Positions 8,663 through 17,548 of a stretch of 64,000 bases of DNA are shown here, piece by piece. The position numbers were made by a program, and so were the translations under genes. The stretch is from the NCBI RefSeq assembly GCF_013033515.1, contig NZ_WQEG01000001.1:744001-808000 (forward strand). The letters run 5' to 3'. Source of the DNA: Ruegeria sp. HKCCA6707. Its GTDB lineage: Bacteria > Pseudomonadota > Alphaproteobacteria > Rhodobacterales > Rhodobacteraceae. The notes below the pieces were generated by a model, which worked only from the letters and a program-made list of their open reading frames with translations, ran no database searches and had not been told where the DNA came from. Within the stretch, counting starts at the first letter, position 1; every line of letters begins with the position of its first letter.

Positions 8663-9751
8663 TTAGTTTAGCTCGACACCGTAGGCCTCTTTCAGCCAAT
8701 TCAGGACATATTGCTTGGCATCATCGTCCACGTTGGTCGCTGTTTGCAGTGCAGCTTTCGAGCCGTCGCCGACGAATACCGGATACTTGCCTACGCGTTT
8801 GGACGAAATGTCCGCAAAGTCTCCACGCTCAGTTACGGTTTGGAACGCTGCGGTGTATGCGTCGACCACCTCTTGTGGTGTGTCTCCGGGCAGGAATGCC
8901 AGTTTCTGAACCGGGAAACCCGCCACGAAGAAGGCTTTCCATGCATCCCAAGCTTCGCCGCTCGTTTCGCATCCATCGGTGGCCTCGCAGACCTCTTTAA
9001 AGGTCGGAATGTCCGGAAAGGTCGGGTCACGAACGATATTGCCATCAGCATCCAATGCGCCCCAAGTCATCATGGGAACGGCCTGACCGGCTTCGACCAG
9101 CGGGACCGAACCACCCAGATAGCCCGAGGACGTCTGGTAATCGATATTGGCTTCGCCACGTTCAAACATCAGCCGACCATCCCCGCGGCCTTTGATCCCA
9201 AATACCGGTTCCACATTCATACCCAACATCTGCCAGGCCAGCAGAGGTACAAGGTCCAAACGGGTTGCACCTTGCGAGCCGTAGATGAAATTGGTGTCCT
9301 TCAACGCATTTGCAGAGCCGTCGAACTTGGCTCCGTCCTCGGCGTTCAGATAAGCAACACCACCCGTTCCGGATGCCATGACCGGAATCCAATCGTTGTA
9401 TTCATAGCGTACGCGAGGATCGCTCAGCAGATACGGGAACTGAGTAGACCCGGACGTGCCAAACAACAGGGTACCGTCATCATGACTTTGTTCCTGAAAC
9501 CAGTTCGCGCCTTTGGTTGATCCCGCGCCCGGCATGAACTTGACTACCACAGTCGGCTGACCGGGCAATGCCTCGGATAGCAGTGGCGCGAAGAAATTGG
9601 CCCATTTAGCCGACCCGCCCGTTTCCGAGAACGGAATGACCCATTCGATGGTCTTGCCCGAGAAATCGACCTCGGCAGCGGCAGGTGCAGCGAGTCCGGC
9701 AGCGGCGATCAGCCCCACGACGGTACGACGAGTGAAGTTGGAAATGGCCAT
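8663..9751 (-). CDS. tctC: TctC/Bug-family tricarboxylate-binding protein
   Basis: Periplasmic solute-binding protein of the tripartite tricarboxylate transporter, 362 residues. The N-terminus has a twin-arginine-like TRRTVVGLIAAAGLAAPAAA leader with a probable cut after AAA. The mature part has the family's loops, including the MPGAGSTKGANW segment near the ligand-binding glycine/serine region. A GGAGG ribosome-binding site precedes the ATG at 9751. It is first in the tct operon, divergent from tctDE, with a 139-bp shared promoter region. Ligand: a di- or tricarboxylate, not defined by sequence. Confidence 0.9.
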   Translation of the reverse strand: MAISNFTRRTVVGLIAAAGLAAPAAAEVDFSGKTIEWVIPFSETGGSAKWANFFAPLLSEALPGQPTVVVKFMPGAGSTKGANWFQEQSHDDGTLLFGTSGSTQFPYLLSDPRVRYEYNDWIPVMASGTGGVAYLNAEDGAKFDGSANALKDTNFIYGSQGATRLDLVPLLAWQMLGMNVEPVFGIKGRGDGRLMFERGEANIDYQTSSGYLGGSVPLVEAGQAVPMMTWGALDADGNIVRDPTFPDIPTFKEVCEATDGCETSGEAWDAWKAFFVAGFPVQKLAFLPGDTPQEVVDAYTAAFQTVTERGDFADISSKRVGKYPVFVGDGSKAALQTATNVDDDAKQYVLNWLKEAYGVELN

Positions 9752-9890
9752 TGGTTCCTCCCTGTTGACCAGACAACCACGTCAGCGCCCTCCGCGCCAC
9801 CGTGATTGCAATTAGAACTGCGGGGTTGATTCCCCCTCCCATCTGGCAATCATGGGGCGCCAACCTTGCGCGAAACTTGCAGGAGCCCGA

Positions 9891-10559
9891 ATGCGGATCG
9901 TCATCGTCGAGGATAATGAGACCCTTGCGAACGCTATTGCCTATCGCCTGCGGGATCGGGGCCATGCCGCTGACGTGCTGACAGATGGTGGCGCGGCCGA
10001 TTTGTATTTGGAGCAAGAAGGCGCAGACCTGATCGTTCTGGACATCAACCTGCCGGGTCGGTCAGGGCTTGAGATCCTGCGGTCTTTGCGCAACCGGGGT
10101 GACAGCGCACCCGTCATCTTGCTGACCGCACGCACCGAGACGAGCGACCGCGTTTCGGGTCTTGATATGGGTGCCGACGATTACTTGGTGAAACCCTTCG
10201 AGATGGATGAACTTGAGGCCCGTATCCGCGCGCTATCCCGCCGCAAACAACTGAACTACGGCACGCGAGAAACCATCGGAGACCTCGAGTTCGACCGCAC
10301 CGCCCGGCAGGTTAGCGCGAAGGGTCAAGTGCTCGATGTGCCGCGACGGGAGATGGCTGTGCTTGAATGTCTGTTGGAACGACGCGGCAGGATCGTCCCC
10401 AAAGGTCAGTTGACCGACTATGTCTACGGCGTCGGAGCCGATGTCGACGATTCAGCTGTCGAACCACATGTCTCGAGACTGCGGAAGCGCCTTCAGAGTT
10501 TTGGCCTCCGGATCAAGACGGCCCGTGGCCTCGGATATCTGCTTGAGGTGGAAAAGTGA
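9891..10559 (+). CDS. tctD: TctD-like two-component response regulator
   Basis: OmpR-type regulator: a receiver domain (acidic VEDNE pocket, phospho-acceptor Asp in LIVLDINLPG, conserved Lys in YLVKPFEMDEL) and a C-terminal winged helix ending VKTARGLGYLLE-like (here IKTARGLGYLLEV). I chose the ATG at 9891, which follows AGGAG; an in-frame extension to 9852 adds non-family residues. It overlaps tctE by 4 bases and is divergent from tctC, which is the classic layout for tricarboxylate-induced activation of the tct transporter. Confidence 0.9.
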   Translation: MRIVIVEDNETLANAIAYRLRDRGHAADVLTDGGAADLYLEQEGADLIVLDINLPGRSGLEILRSLRNRGDSAPVILLTARTETSDRVSGLDMGADDYLVKPFEMDELEARIRALSRRKQLNYGTRETIGDLEFDRTARQVSAKGQVLDVPRREMAVLECLLERRGRIVPKGQLTDYVYGVGADVDDSAVEPHVSRLRKRLQSFGLRIKTARGLGYLLEVEK

Positions 10560-11923
10560 TCCGGCACGGTTCGCTCAGGCTTCGGCTCTTCATTCTAATC
10601 CTGACGCCACTGGTGTTACTCGCAATCCTGCTTGGATACTGGCGCTACACGGTCGCTCAACAAACGGCACAGGAGCTTTTTGACGACAGCCTGTTGTCCG
10701 CTGGCCTGGCCATTTCGCGCGATGTAGCGGTGTCAGAAGGCGATGCTCTTTCGCCGACTACACGCAGCCTGATCCGCGATGCATCGGGCGGAGAGATTTT
10801 TTATCACGTGACCGGACCCGGTGGAATTTACGTCACTGGGTATGCATATCCTCCGGCCGCTGCAAACCCGACTGAGCAAGACGCGTACGAGCCGCAGTTT
10901 TTCGAAGCAGTTTATCGGGATGAGTCGGTGCGTGTCCTGAAAATGACCGAGCGGGTCACACTCGATAACCTCGTGGGCGATGCGACGGTAACAGCTTGGC
11001 AGCGCGTTGCAGACCGCAACGCTTTTGCCAACGAACTGTCGATCCGCGCCGCGATCCTGATGGGCATCCTGCTGGCCACACTTTCTGTAGTCGTGTGGTT
11101 CGGGGTCGCACGTGGTCTGCGGCCCTTGCTGGATTTGCAGGATGCGATCGACCTACGCTCACCCGACGACCTCAGCGAGATCAAACGCCCGGTTCCAGTC
11201 GAGGTTTTTGGCATTGTTCAGACCTTGAACCGGCTGTTTGGACAGGTCGAGCAAAGCATCAACGCCCATCAAGTGTTTATCTCAGAAGCCGCGCATCAAC
11301 TGCGAAATCCAGCGGCAGCGGTTCAATCCATGGCCGAGGCGTTGCGAGACGCAAAAACGGATGAAGACAAGGACAAACGGCTTATCGAGCTTGTGGCGGC
11401 AGCGAAAAACTCCGCCACGGTAGCCGAGCAGCTTTTGTCTTTGGAGCGGTTACGGCAGCCCACGCATCAGGATCAGATGGACAAGATTGATTTCCGTGCG
11501 GTTGTGGAAGAGGCCTGCGCTGACATGGGCGTTCATATCCTCGCAAAAGGGATCGAATTTGAAGTCACAATGCCAGAACCAACAGTCTGGGTGTCCGGAG
11601 ATCGGGTTTTTTTGGCAGAGGCTATTAAAAACCTTCTGGACAACGCAGTTAAGCACGGCGGCGCCGAACTCAGCCGAATTTCTGTAGTGCTGCGCTACGA
11701 CGAAGGGTGGGTCAAACTAACTGTATCCGATGACGGAACCGGCCTTTCACCCGACCAAAGCGAAGCCGTGTTCGGTCGATTTTCACAGCTGGAGTATTCC
11801 GAAGGTAGCGGTTTAGGGTTGTCGATTGTCTTAGCTGTAGCGAAGCGCCACGGGGGAATGGTCTCAATCAACCAAGTCGAAAACGGCGCTAGTGTTACGC
11901 TTGAGCTTCCCATTGCGCCATAG
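10556..11923 (+). CDS. tctE: TctE-like sensor histidine kinase
   Basis: Membrane sensor kinase, 455 residues, starting at a GTG that overlaps the tctD stop. It has an N-terminal membrane segment, a periplasmic part of about 130 residues, a second membrane segment near residue 165, a HAMP-like linker, the phospho-acceptor H box (ISEAAHQLRNPAAA), an N box (NLLDNAVKHG) and glycine boxes (DDGTGL, GSGLGLSIV). It should sense extracytoplasmic tri- or dicarboxylates and phosphorylate TctD. Confidence 0.9.
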   Translation: MIRHGSLRLRLFILILTPLVLLAILLGYWRYTVAQQTAQELFDDSLLSAGLAISRDVAVSEGDALSPTTRSLIRDASGGEIFYHVTGPGGIYVTGYAYPPAAANPTEQDAYEPQFFEAVYRDESVRVLKMTERVTLDNLVGDATVTAWQRVADRNAFANELSIRAAILMGILLATLSVVVWFGVARGLRPLLDLQDAIDLRSPDDLSEIKRPVPVEVFGIVQTLNRLFGQVEQSINAHQVFISEAAHQLRNPAAAVQSMAEALRDAKTDEDKDKRLIELVAAAKNSATVAEQLLSLERLRQPTHQDQMDKIDFRAVVEEACADMGVHILAKGIEFEVTMPEPTVWVSGDRVFLAEAIKNLLDNAVKHGGAELSRISVVLRYDEGWVKLTVSDDGTGLSPDQSEAVFGRFSQLEYSEGSGLGLSIVLAVAKRHGGMVSINQVENGASVTLELPIAP

Positions 11924-11934
11924 TTCGTTTCTAA

Positions 11935-12145
11935 GGTGCTGCCAGACGAATTCGAACATGTCTCTGGTGGGCAAGTGATACTGCCCTTTATCCCGCGCCA
12001 AGTTCAAGCCACTCGGCACGAGCGGCAGCGCGTTTCTGCTTGAAGATGACGCTGCTGGTGAGCGAACCTTCCTGGTTGCAGTGATTGTAGACCGAGGAAT
12101 GGACGGTGGCGAATTTCTGTAAACTTCGCATGGGCCTGAGGCGAC
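11935..12145 (-). mobile_element. IS6-family remnant A (transposase C-terminus and right end)
   Basis: Read on the minus strand this encodes the IS6 transposase C-terminus RPMRSLQKFATVHSSVYNH, continuing to a FKQKRAAARAEWLEL-like end. The outer edge has GGTGCTGCCAGAC followed by GAATTCGAAC, matching remnant B (22553) and remnant C (40600). The rest of the element is absent. It lies directly after tctE; the stretch to the next gene (12146-12266) shows nothing recognisable. Confidence 0.75.
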
Positions 12146-12266
12146 CCGCATAGCCGACATTCGCCGCGACCGAAATGTTTTAGGGATTGCGAAGGGTACG
12201 AACAAGCGACAACGTGGCCGCTCGCTGCGACTTTGGCTTTTTAGAATATTCACAACAAACGAGTGT

Positions 12267-13601
12267 CTAGAGATGAACGGAATAGATCGACCACTTCTCG
12301 GAAAACCCCTTGAGCCTATGCTCTCCCTCATCCCTTAGAGTATGGCCTGAACCGGCAACAAGGTCCCGCACGGTTCGGGAGACAAGCAATTGATCTGCTC
12401 CTGCCAGTGCTGAAACGCGGGCGGTCAGATGGACAGCCACACCTGCTATTTCGTCGCCACGCAGTTCACACTCTCCTGTATGCAAGCCACAGCGGACAGA
12501 AAGCCCCAAACCACGAGCTATGGTAACGATTTTCTTTCCGCATGATATACCCCTTCCAGGACCGTCAAAGGTTGCCAGCAGTCCGTCGCCGGTTCCCTTT
12601 ACTAGCCGACCATTATGCTCAGTGATGGCCTGAGCACACAATTGGTCATGTTGGTTGAGCAGGTCTTTCCACGCGGCATCACCCAATCGATGGGCTAGAT
12701 CCGTAGAACCAACAATATCGGTAAACAAAATCGTCGCCAAAACGCGTTCACTCGGAGGGCTGGGTTTCTCACCGGTGACAAAAGCCTGAATTTCGTCAAG
12801 GATCGCGTCAGAGTCTCCAACCCACGGAAAATGATCGTCACCGGGCAGCTCCCTGAACTGGGCGCCTGAAATCCGATCTGCAATCCAACGCCCTTCTTCT
12901 ACATTCGCATCTCGATCACCACTGCGGTGCAACACGAGAGTTGGCACGTGGATGGCGGGGAGCACATTGGTCAAGTCTATCTCGGTATTCATCTTGAGCA
13001 GCGTTACAGCCGCACCGGGACTGGCGCTTCGCCTTAGGTAGGCGCACGTTCGTCGCATAAAAGCCTCATCATTGGCCTTGCTGGGCGCATAATGCTCCAG
13101 GTCCATCAGGTTACCCCACTCTCGTTCGACGAACTCGTAGTCTTTTTGACGTTCTTCCGGAGTGGGTGCCCAGGGATAGTCCGGGCTCCAAATGCGCTTG
13201 CCGAATGCGCCAAACATAATCAGCCCGGCCGTGCGTTCAGGGTGTGATGCGGCCAAGAAAGCCGCCAGGTTGCCACCTTCTGAAAACCCGATCAGCGCCG
13301 CGCGCGAAGAATTAGCTGCATCCATAACCGCAAGCAGATCGTCAGCGCGTTCTTCTAGCGTAGGCAGTTGATCGTTCGAAACCCGGTCTGACAGACCAGT
13401 TCCCCGCTTGTCAAAAATGATCAATCTCGCAAAAGACGCAATTCGGGACAGGAAACGGTTAAGCGTCGGCTCTTCCCAGCAAAGCTCTACATGAGAAACC
13501 CAACCGGGCACATAGACTACATCTAAATCGCCGTCACCGACCACCTGGTAAGCTATGTAAGTGTCCCCACTTTTGGCGTACTTGGTTTCAACTGGGTTCA
13601 T
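12267..13601 (-). CDS. Alpha/beta hydrolase - class III adenylyl cyclase fusion protein
   Basis: Residues 1 to about 280 are an alpha/beta hydrolase with a nucleophile elbow GFSEGG and a late His in GDDHFPWVG. Residues about 285-444 are a class III nucleotide cyclase: the first metal Asp in ILFTDIVGSTDLAHRLGD, the second in VKGTGDGLLATFDGP with Lys as purine-specificity residue, and the VHLTARVSALA region carrying the transition-state Arg. This predicts ATP as substrate. No signal peptide is visible, so it should be cytoplasmic. The hydrolase part may sense or process a small ligand that controls cAMP formation; its substrate is unknown. Confidence 0.85.
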   Translation of the reverse strand: MNPVETKYAKSGDTYIAYQVVGDGDLDVVYVPGWVSHVELCWEEPTLNRFLSRIASFARLIIFDKRGTGLSDRVSNDQLPTLEERADDLLAVMDAANSSRAALIGFSEGGNLAAFLAASHPERTAGLIMFGAFGKRIWSPDYPWAPTPEERQKDYEFVEREWGNLMDLEHYAPSKANDEAFMRRTCAYLRRSASPGAAVTLLKMNTEIDLTNVLPAIHVPTLVLHRSGDRDANVEEGRWIADRISGAQFRELPGDDHFPWVGDSDAILDEIQAFVTGEKPSPPSERVLATILFTDIVGSTDLAHRLGDAAWKDLLNQHDQLCAQAITEHNGRLVKGTGDGLLATFDGPGRGISCGKKIVTIARGLGLSVRCGLHTGECELRGDEIAGVAVHLTARVSALAGADQLLVSRTVRDLVAGSGHTLRDEGEHRLKGFSEKWSIYSVHL

Positions 13602-13895
13602 CTCAGTCTAGCGCCCTGCAGTTCGAAAAGGTTGATCCAACATATATACAGACATTGCGTCCGAGAAATTGAGTTTCTTGCCAGCAAATTTGGAGGAACA
13701 GTCTGGTTTGCCAATATTTACGCATTGGGCTCTATTCCGTCGATCGCCGGTCTACGTTTTCGTGATGCGGCGCCCTGCCCTGCCAAATCTCTCACAGCCC
13801 TTTGCAGATCTTGATCGGAAAATGGGAATGCCGCGTTCGCAACCCTTGTTGCCGGCATTCACTGCGGGTGCGAAGTTTTGATGCGGTTCTTCAAG
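13602..13895. other. Intergenic stretch, nothing recognised
   Basis: A 294-bp region between two minus-strand genes. Short open frames on the plus strand have no ribosome-binding site or family likeness. It should hold the promoter of the cyclase fusion gene, but no convincing site is seen. Confidence 0.4.
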
Positions 13896-14882
13896 CTACC
13901 TAGGGCGGTCTGGCTCGTTGGGGTTGCGCGTAATCAAGTTTTCAATCTCATTCATCGCTTCAACCGGCAAGGCACCAAAAGTCAGTGCGCCTGAAATGCC
14001 CTCAATTTGTTCTTCCGTCCGCGCGCCCGGAATCGGTACGTATGTCTCTGATTGGCCCCATATCCACCCGAGAGCGCCCTGCACGAGCGTCCGACCATCA
14101 GTTGTCAATAGATCCCGAACCGCTTCGAGTTTTCGCATGAAATCAGGGTTTACCCTTCCATCGGTATAGTACTCCATCCAGTTTTCGCCGGATGCGCGCA
14201 CGTCATTTCGCGACATAACGCTCTTTCGATCATACTTGCCGGTGAGCAACCCCATCGCAAGAGGCGAGCGGATAAGGGACAAAAGCCCCTCCTTTTTGAC
14301 AACCTGTTGCATGCGAGGTGCGTCGAAAAAGACGTTCATCACGTATTCGACCGCCCTGAAATTCTCCCTGGATGAGACGGCCAGTGTGCTTTGGGAATAA
14401 TCTGTGCTCCAACCGTAGGCACGTAGTTTCCCGACTTCTTTCAATTGCTCCAGCCTGTCAAACACAGCTTCGGCCTGGGCAACTGGCATATCGTTTACAT
14501 GCAACAGCAAAAGATCGATCCGATCACGTTCTAGCCTCGACAGACACCCATCGACGGCAGGGCCAACTTGATCCGCAGTGAAAGGGTCAAACGATATCTG
14601 CTTGCTTGCCTCATCAATCCCAACCCCGATCTTTGTGACAATCAGGGCGTCGGGCCGATGCTTTAGCGCCTTGCCCAACAAACGTTCCGAATGCCCTGCA
14701 CCATAGGCAGCGGCGGTGTCAAACAATGTGATCCCACCATCCAAAGCAGCGTGGATCGTGCGAATGGAAGTTCCGTCATCTGATCGTGTGTATCCAAGCG
14801 ACTGTTCGCCCCAATACATCTTGCCGCCGATCGGCCAGCATCCCATGCCAAGGGGTGCAATTTCGGTTTCGAGAAAGTTCAT
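13896..14882 (-). CDS. Aldo/keto reductase
   Basis: NADPH-dependent carbonyl reductase with a TIM-barrel fold, about 328 residues. The catalytic tetrad is visible: Asp and Tyr in LFDTAAAYGAGHSE, Lys in ALIVTKIG and His in LLLLHVND. The start at 14882 has an AGGAGG site 8 bases upstream; a longer open frame to 15125 would cross the divergent LysR gene and lacks family likeness. Divergent LysR (14964) is probably its regulator. Substrate not predictable; galactose/xylose-type dehydrogenase branch is possible. Confidence 0.88.
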   Translation of the reverse strand: MNFLETEIAPLGMGCWPIGGKMYWGEQSLGYTRSDDGTSIRTIHAALDGGITLFDTAAAYGAGHSERLLGKALKHRPDALIVTKIGVGIDEASKQISFDPFTADQVGPAVDGCLSRLERDRIDLLLLHVNDMPVAQAEAVFDRLEQLKEVGKLRAYGWSTDYSQSTLAVSSRENFRAVEYVMNVFFDAPRMQQVVKKEGLLSLIRSPLAMGLLTGKYDRKSVMSRNDVRASGENWMEYYTDGRVNPDFMRKLEAVRDLLTTDGRTLVQGALGWIWGQSETYVPIPGARTEEQIEGISGALTFGALPVEAMNEIENLITRNPNEPDRPR

Positions 14883-14963
14883 CTGTGGGCCTCCTGACTG
14901 ATCCTCAGGAAAAAACGTCATCACAGCCTTTTCATCAACAACACAGAATGCAATCTTCGTTTC

Positions 14964-15791
14964 ATGAATGAATGTAACTTTGACTGGGATAACCTGCGTC
15001 TTTTCCTTGCGGTTGCTCGAGCGGGCGGTCTTGGGCCAGCTGCCGAACAGACAGGCAAGAGCGCACCCACCTTGGGCCGGCGCATGATCGAGTTGGAGCG
15101 CAACCTGGGAAGCGAGCTGTTTCACCGGAAACCGCGAGGGTATGACCTGACCGAAGATGGGTTAGCGCTGTTGAAAAAGGTCGAAAGCATCGAAGCACGT
15201 GTCATACCTGTCACCGAAAGCAGCCTCGCCAGCGCGCCACCTTTGGTCAAAATCTCGGCCGGGACCTGGGTGACAAGGGTTTTGATCGGCGCCGTTGGAA
15301 GGCTTACCGGGTCGATGCCGGTTCGGTTGCGGTTCATCTCGTCGGAAGAGGTGTTGAAGATCGGACACCGGGAGGCCGCGATCGGCATTCGAAACCACCG
15401 GCCAGAGGAGATCGGCCTGGCGGGTCGCAAGATCGGGCGGGTTCGGTTTGCAGTCTATGCCACGGATGAAAGCGTTTCGACCTGGGCACGGGTAATGTCC
15501 AACACACCTTCGGCCAGATGGTTGAAGGCACACGCGCAAAAAGACGACGCCATCGAAGTGACCGCACCGCACAACGCGCTGGAGCTTGCAAATGCAGGAC
15601 TGGCCAAGGCGGTTCTGCCCACCTTTATCGGAAACACACAGCCGCGCCTGAATCCAGTGTCACCTTTGATTGATGATCTGGAACATGATCAGTGGCTGGT
15701 CACGCATCATGAAGACCGGTTTCTTGCAGAGGTGCGGCATGTCATTGACCGCACCTACGCAGTGATGTCGGAAGCCTGTGAAACCGGGTAA
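14964..15791 (+). CDS. LysR-family transcriptional regulator
   Basis: N-terminal winged helix (FDWDNLRLFLAVARAGGLG, then APTLGRRMIELERNLG recognition helix) followed by a shortened effector-binding domain; total 275 residues, a little below the usual 300. Divergent from the aldo/keto reductase with 81 bp between the starts, so it probably controls that gene and itself. Effector unknown. Confidence 0.85.
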   Translation: MNECNFDWDNLRLFLAVARAGGLGPAAEQTGKSAPTLGRRMIELERNLGSELFHRKPRGYDLTEDGLALLKKVESIEARVIPVTESSLASAPPLVKISAGTWVTRVLIGAVGRLTGSMPVRLRFISSEEVLKIGHREAAIGIRNHRPEEIGLAGRKIGRVRFAVYATDESVSTWARVMSNTPSARWLKAHAQKDDAIEVTAPHNALELANAGLAKAVLPTFIGNTQPRLNPVSPLIDDLEHDQWLVTHHEDRFLAEVRHVIDRTYAVMSEACETG

Positions 15792-15808
15792 AACGAGGCT
15801 GCAGCTAC

Positions 15809-17176
15809 CTATTCACCCAACCGTTCCATTAACCGTGCGTAGGCTGTTTGGCCGCGTCGGAATGTCGGCAGACGGAAGAACTCGTCCGGGGCGTGTTGGT
15901 TTTCATCCTCATGTCCGAAAGCAAACATGACGGCATGCAAACCCAGCTCGTCCAACAGGGTCGACATCACAGGAATCGAACCACCGACACGGGTTTTGTA
16001 CGCGGGTTTGCCGTATACCTCTTCGAGAACCTGTCCCGCGATCGCGGTTGCGTTGTGACCTGCCGGCACAAGAAACGGGTCCGCGCGCCCGGGGTTGCGC
16101 GATACCTGAGCGGTCACACCAGGCGGGCAGTGAGCTTCGACATGGGCTGAGATCAGGTCGAATATCTTTTCGGGATTCTGATTGGCGACCAGTCGACACG
16201 TTATCTTGGCCGAAGCCAAAGCTGGCAAGACTGTCTTTGTGCCTTCGCCCTGCCAACCGCTGGTCAAACCGTTGACTTCAAGCGTTGGACGCGCCCAGAG
16301 ATTTTCGCGCGTCGTGTATCCTGGCTCACCCAGCGTCGCCGGAGCGCCTGTCTGGGCCAGATAGGCTGCTTCGTCCCATGGCACCCGTGCAATTGCCGCG
16401 CGGTCTTCATCCGTCAACTCAACAACATCATCGTAGAAACCATCGACAGTGATCCGACCGTCAGGGGATTTCATGCTGGCCAGCAATTGGGCCAGCGCCA
16501 TTGCCGGATTTGCGACCCCGCCGCCATGCATCCCTGAATGCAAATCCGACTTTGCACCCTGAACCGAAATCTCAAGCGAGGTGAGCCCTTTAAGACCCAG
16601 AACCAGTTGCGGCGTCTCGGTATCCCACTGGCTACCATCGGCGGAAAAGATCATATCAGCCTGAAGCCGGTCGAGATTTGCCTCGATAAAGGGTGGCAGG
16701 TCAGGAGAGCCGATCTCTTCCTGGCCTTCAAAGAAAAACCGCACATTGACTGGCAATTTTCCGGCCTCAGCCAACAAAGCCTCGACCGCAAGGATCGGAA
16801 TAAACATCGCACCTTTGTCGTCAGTCGCGCCGCGCCCGTAGATCCGATCCCCGCGGATCGTCGGCTCGAACGGAGGCGAGGACCAGAGCTCGAACGGTTC
16901 AGCTGGTTGCACGTCAAAATGACCATAGATCAGGATTGTGGGCACATCGGACCCGGCATGCAGCCAATCGGCACACACCACCGGATGGCCTGCAGTCTCC
17001 ATCATCTGGACGTTTTCCATTCCCGCCGCGACCAAGCGATCAACGACCCACTGCCCGGCCTTCCGTACATCGCCCGCGTTCTCGGGTTTGGCTGAAACCG
17101 ATGGAATACGAATGAATTCGCACAATTCTTCGATAAAGCGCGACTGGTGTGTGTCGAGATATTCGGACCAGTTCAT
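15809..17176 (-). CDS. M20-family dipeptidase
   Basis: Metallopeptidase of the M20 family, 455 residues, cutting dipeptides or related amides in the cytoplasm. Metal and catalytic residues are visible: GHFDVQP, GATDDKGA (bridging Asp), EGQEEIGSPD (catalytic Glu and metal Glu), FSADGS and the late His in FAFGHEDENQHAPDE. A dimerisation domain lies between the two halves. It is alone on its strand and converges on the LysR gene with 17 bp between them. Confidence 0.9.
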   Translation of the reverse strand: MNWSEYLDTHQSRFIEELCEFIRIPSVSAKPENAGDVRKAGQWVVDRLVAAGMENVQMMETAGHPVVCADWLHAGSDVPTILIYGHFDVQPAEPFELWSSPPFEPTIRGDRIYGRGATDDKGAMFIPILAVEALLAEAGKLPVNVRFFFEGQEEIGSPDLPPFIEANLDRLQADMIFSADGSQWDTETPQLVLGLKGLTSLEISVQGAKSDLHSGMHGGGVANPAMALAQLLASMKSPDGRITVDGFYDDVVELTDEDRAAIARVPWDEAAYLAQTGAPATLGEPGYTTRENLWARPTLEVNGLTSGWQGEGTKTVLPALASAKITCRLVANQNPEKIFDLISAHVEAHCPPGVTAQVSRNPGRADPFLVPAGHNATAIAGQVLEEVYGKPAYKTRVGGSIPVMSTLLDELGLHAVMFAFGHEDENQHAPDEFFRLPTFRRGQTAYARLMERLGE

Positions 17177-17548
17177 TCCATGCCCTCTCTGATGTCGGCG
17201 CTTAACTTACGAATCTAAGCGTGGTCCGCAAGCCTGAGGTCAAAAACCTAATACTCGTAACAAACCAACATAGTCGAGCGATACGAGACCGGCCCGAAAC
17301 AGTCATTGAACACTAAATCCGGACGTCGCAGCCGCTCGCGCATAGCAGACATTTGTCAGCGGCAATCGAGGAACTCAATTTGACAGGGCGCCACCTTAGA
17401 CGAGGAGATCCAGCGATCTCAATCGAAACAACCAGAATCCGACAAATTTGCAGAAAACATCAGACATTCTACAGGTCTTCTGCAAGTTTCAAATCCCGAC
17501 TTTTGGCAAGAGTTGTTCCATTGAAAGCAAAATCAATGGAGACAGACA
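17177..17548. other. Intergenic region upstream of two divergent genes
   Basis: A 372-bp region between the dipeptidase (minus) and the methyltransferase (plus). It is slightly AT-richer than the flanks and must contain both promoters. A GGAG site stands 8 bases before the methyltransferase ATG. I see no clear palindrome, riboswitch or RNA gene. Confidence 0.4.

Noticed and set aside
14883-15125. Long N-terminal extension of the aldo/keto reductase frame
   Set aside because: It crosses the divergent LysR gene, has no family likeness, and the ATG at 14882 has an AGGAGG site.
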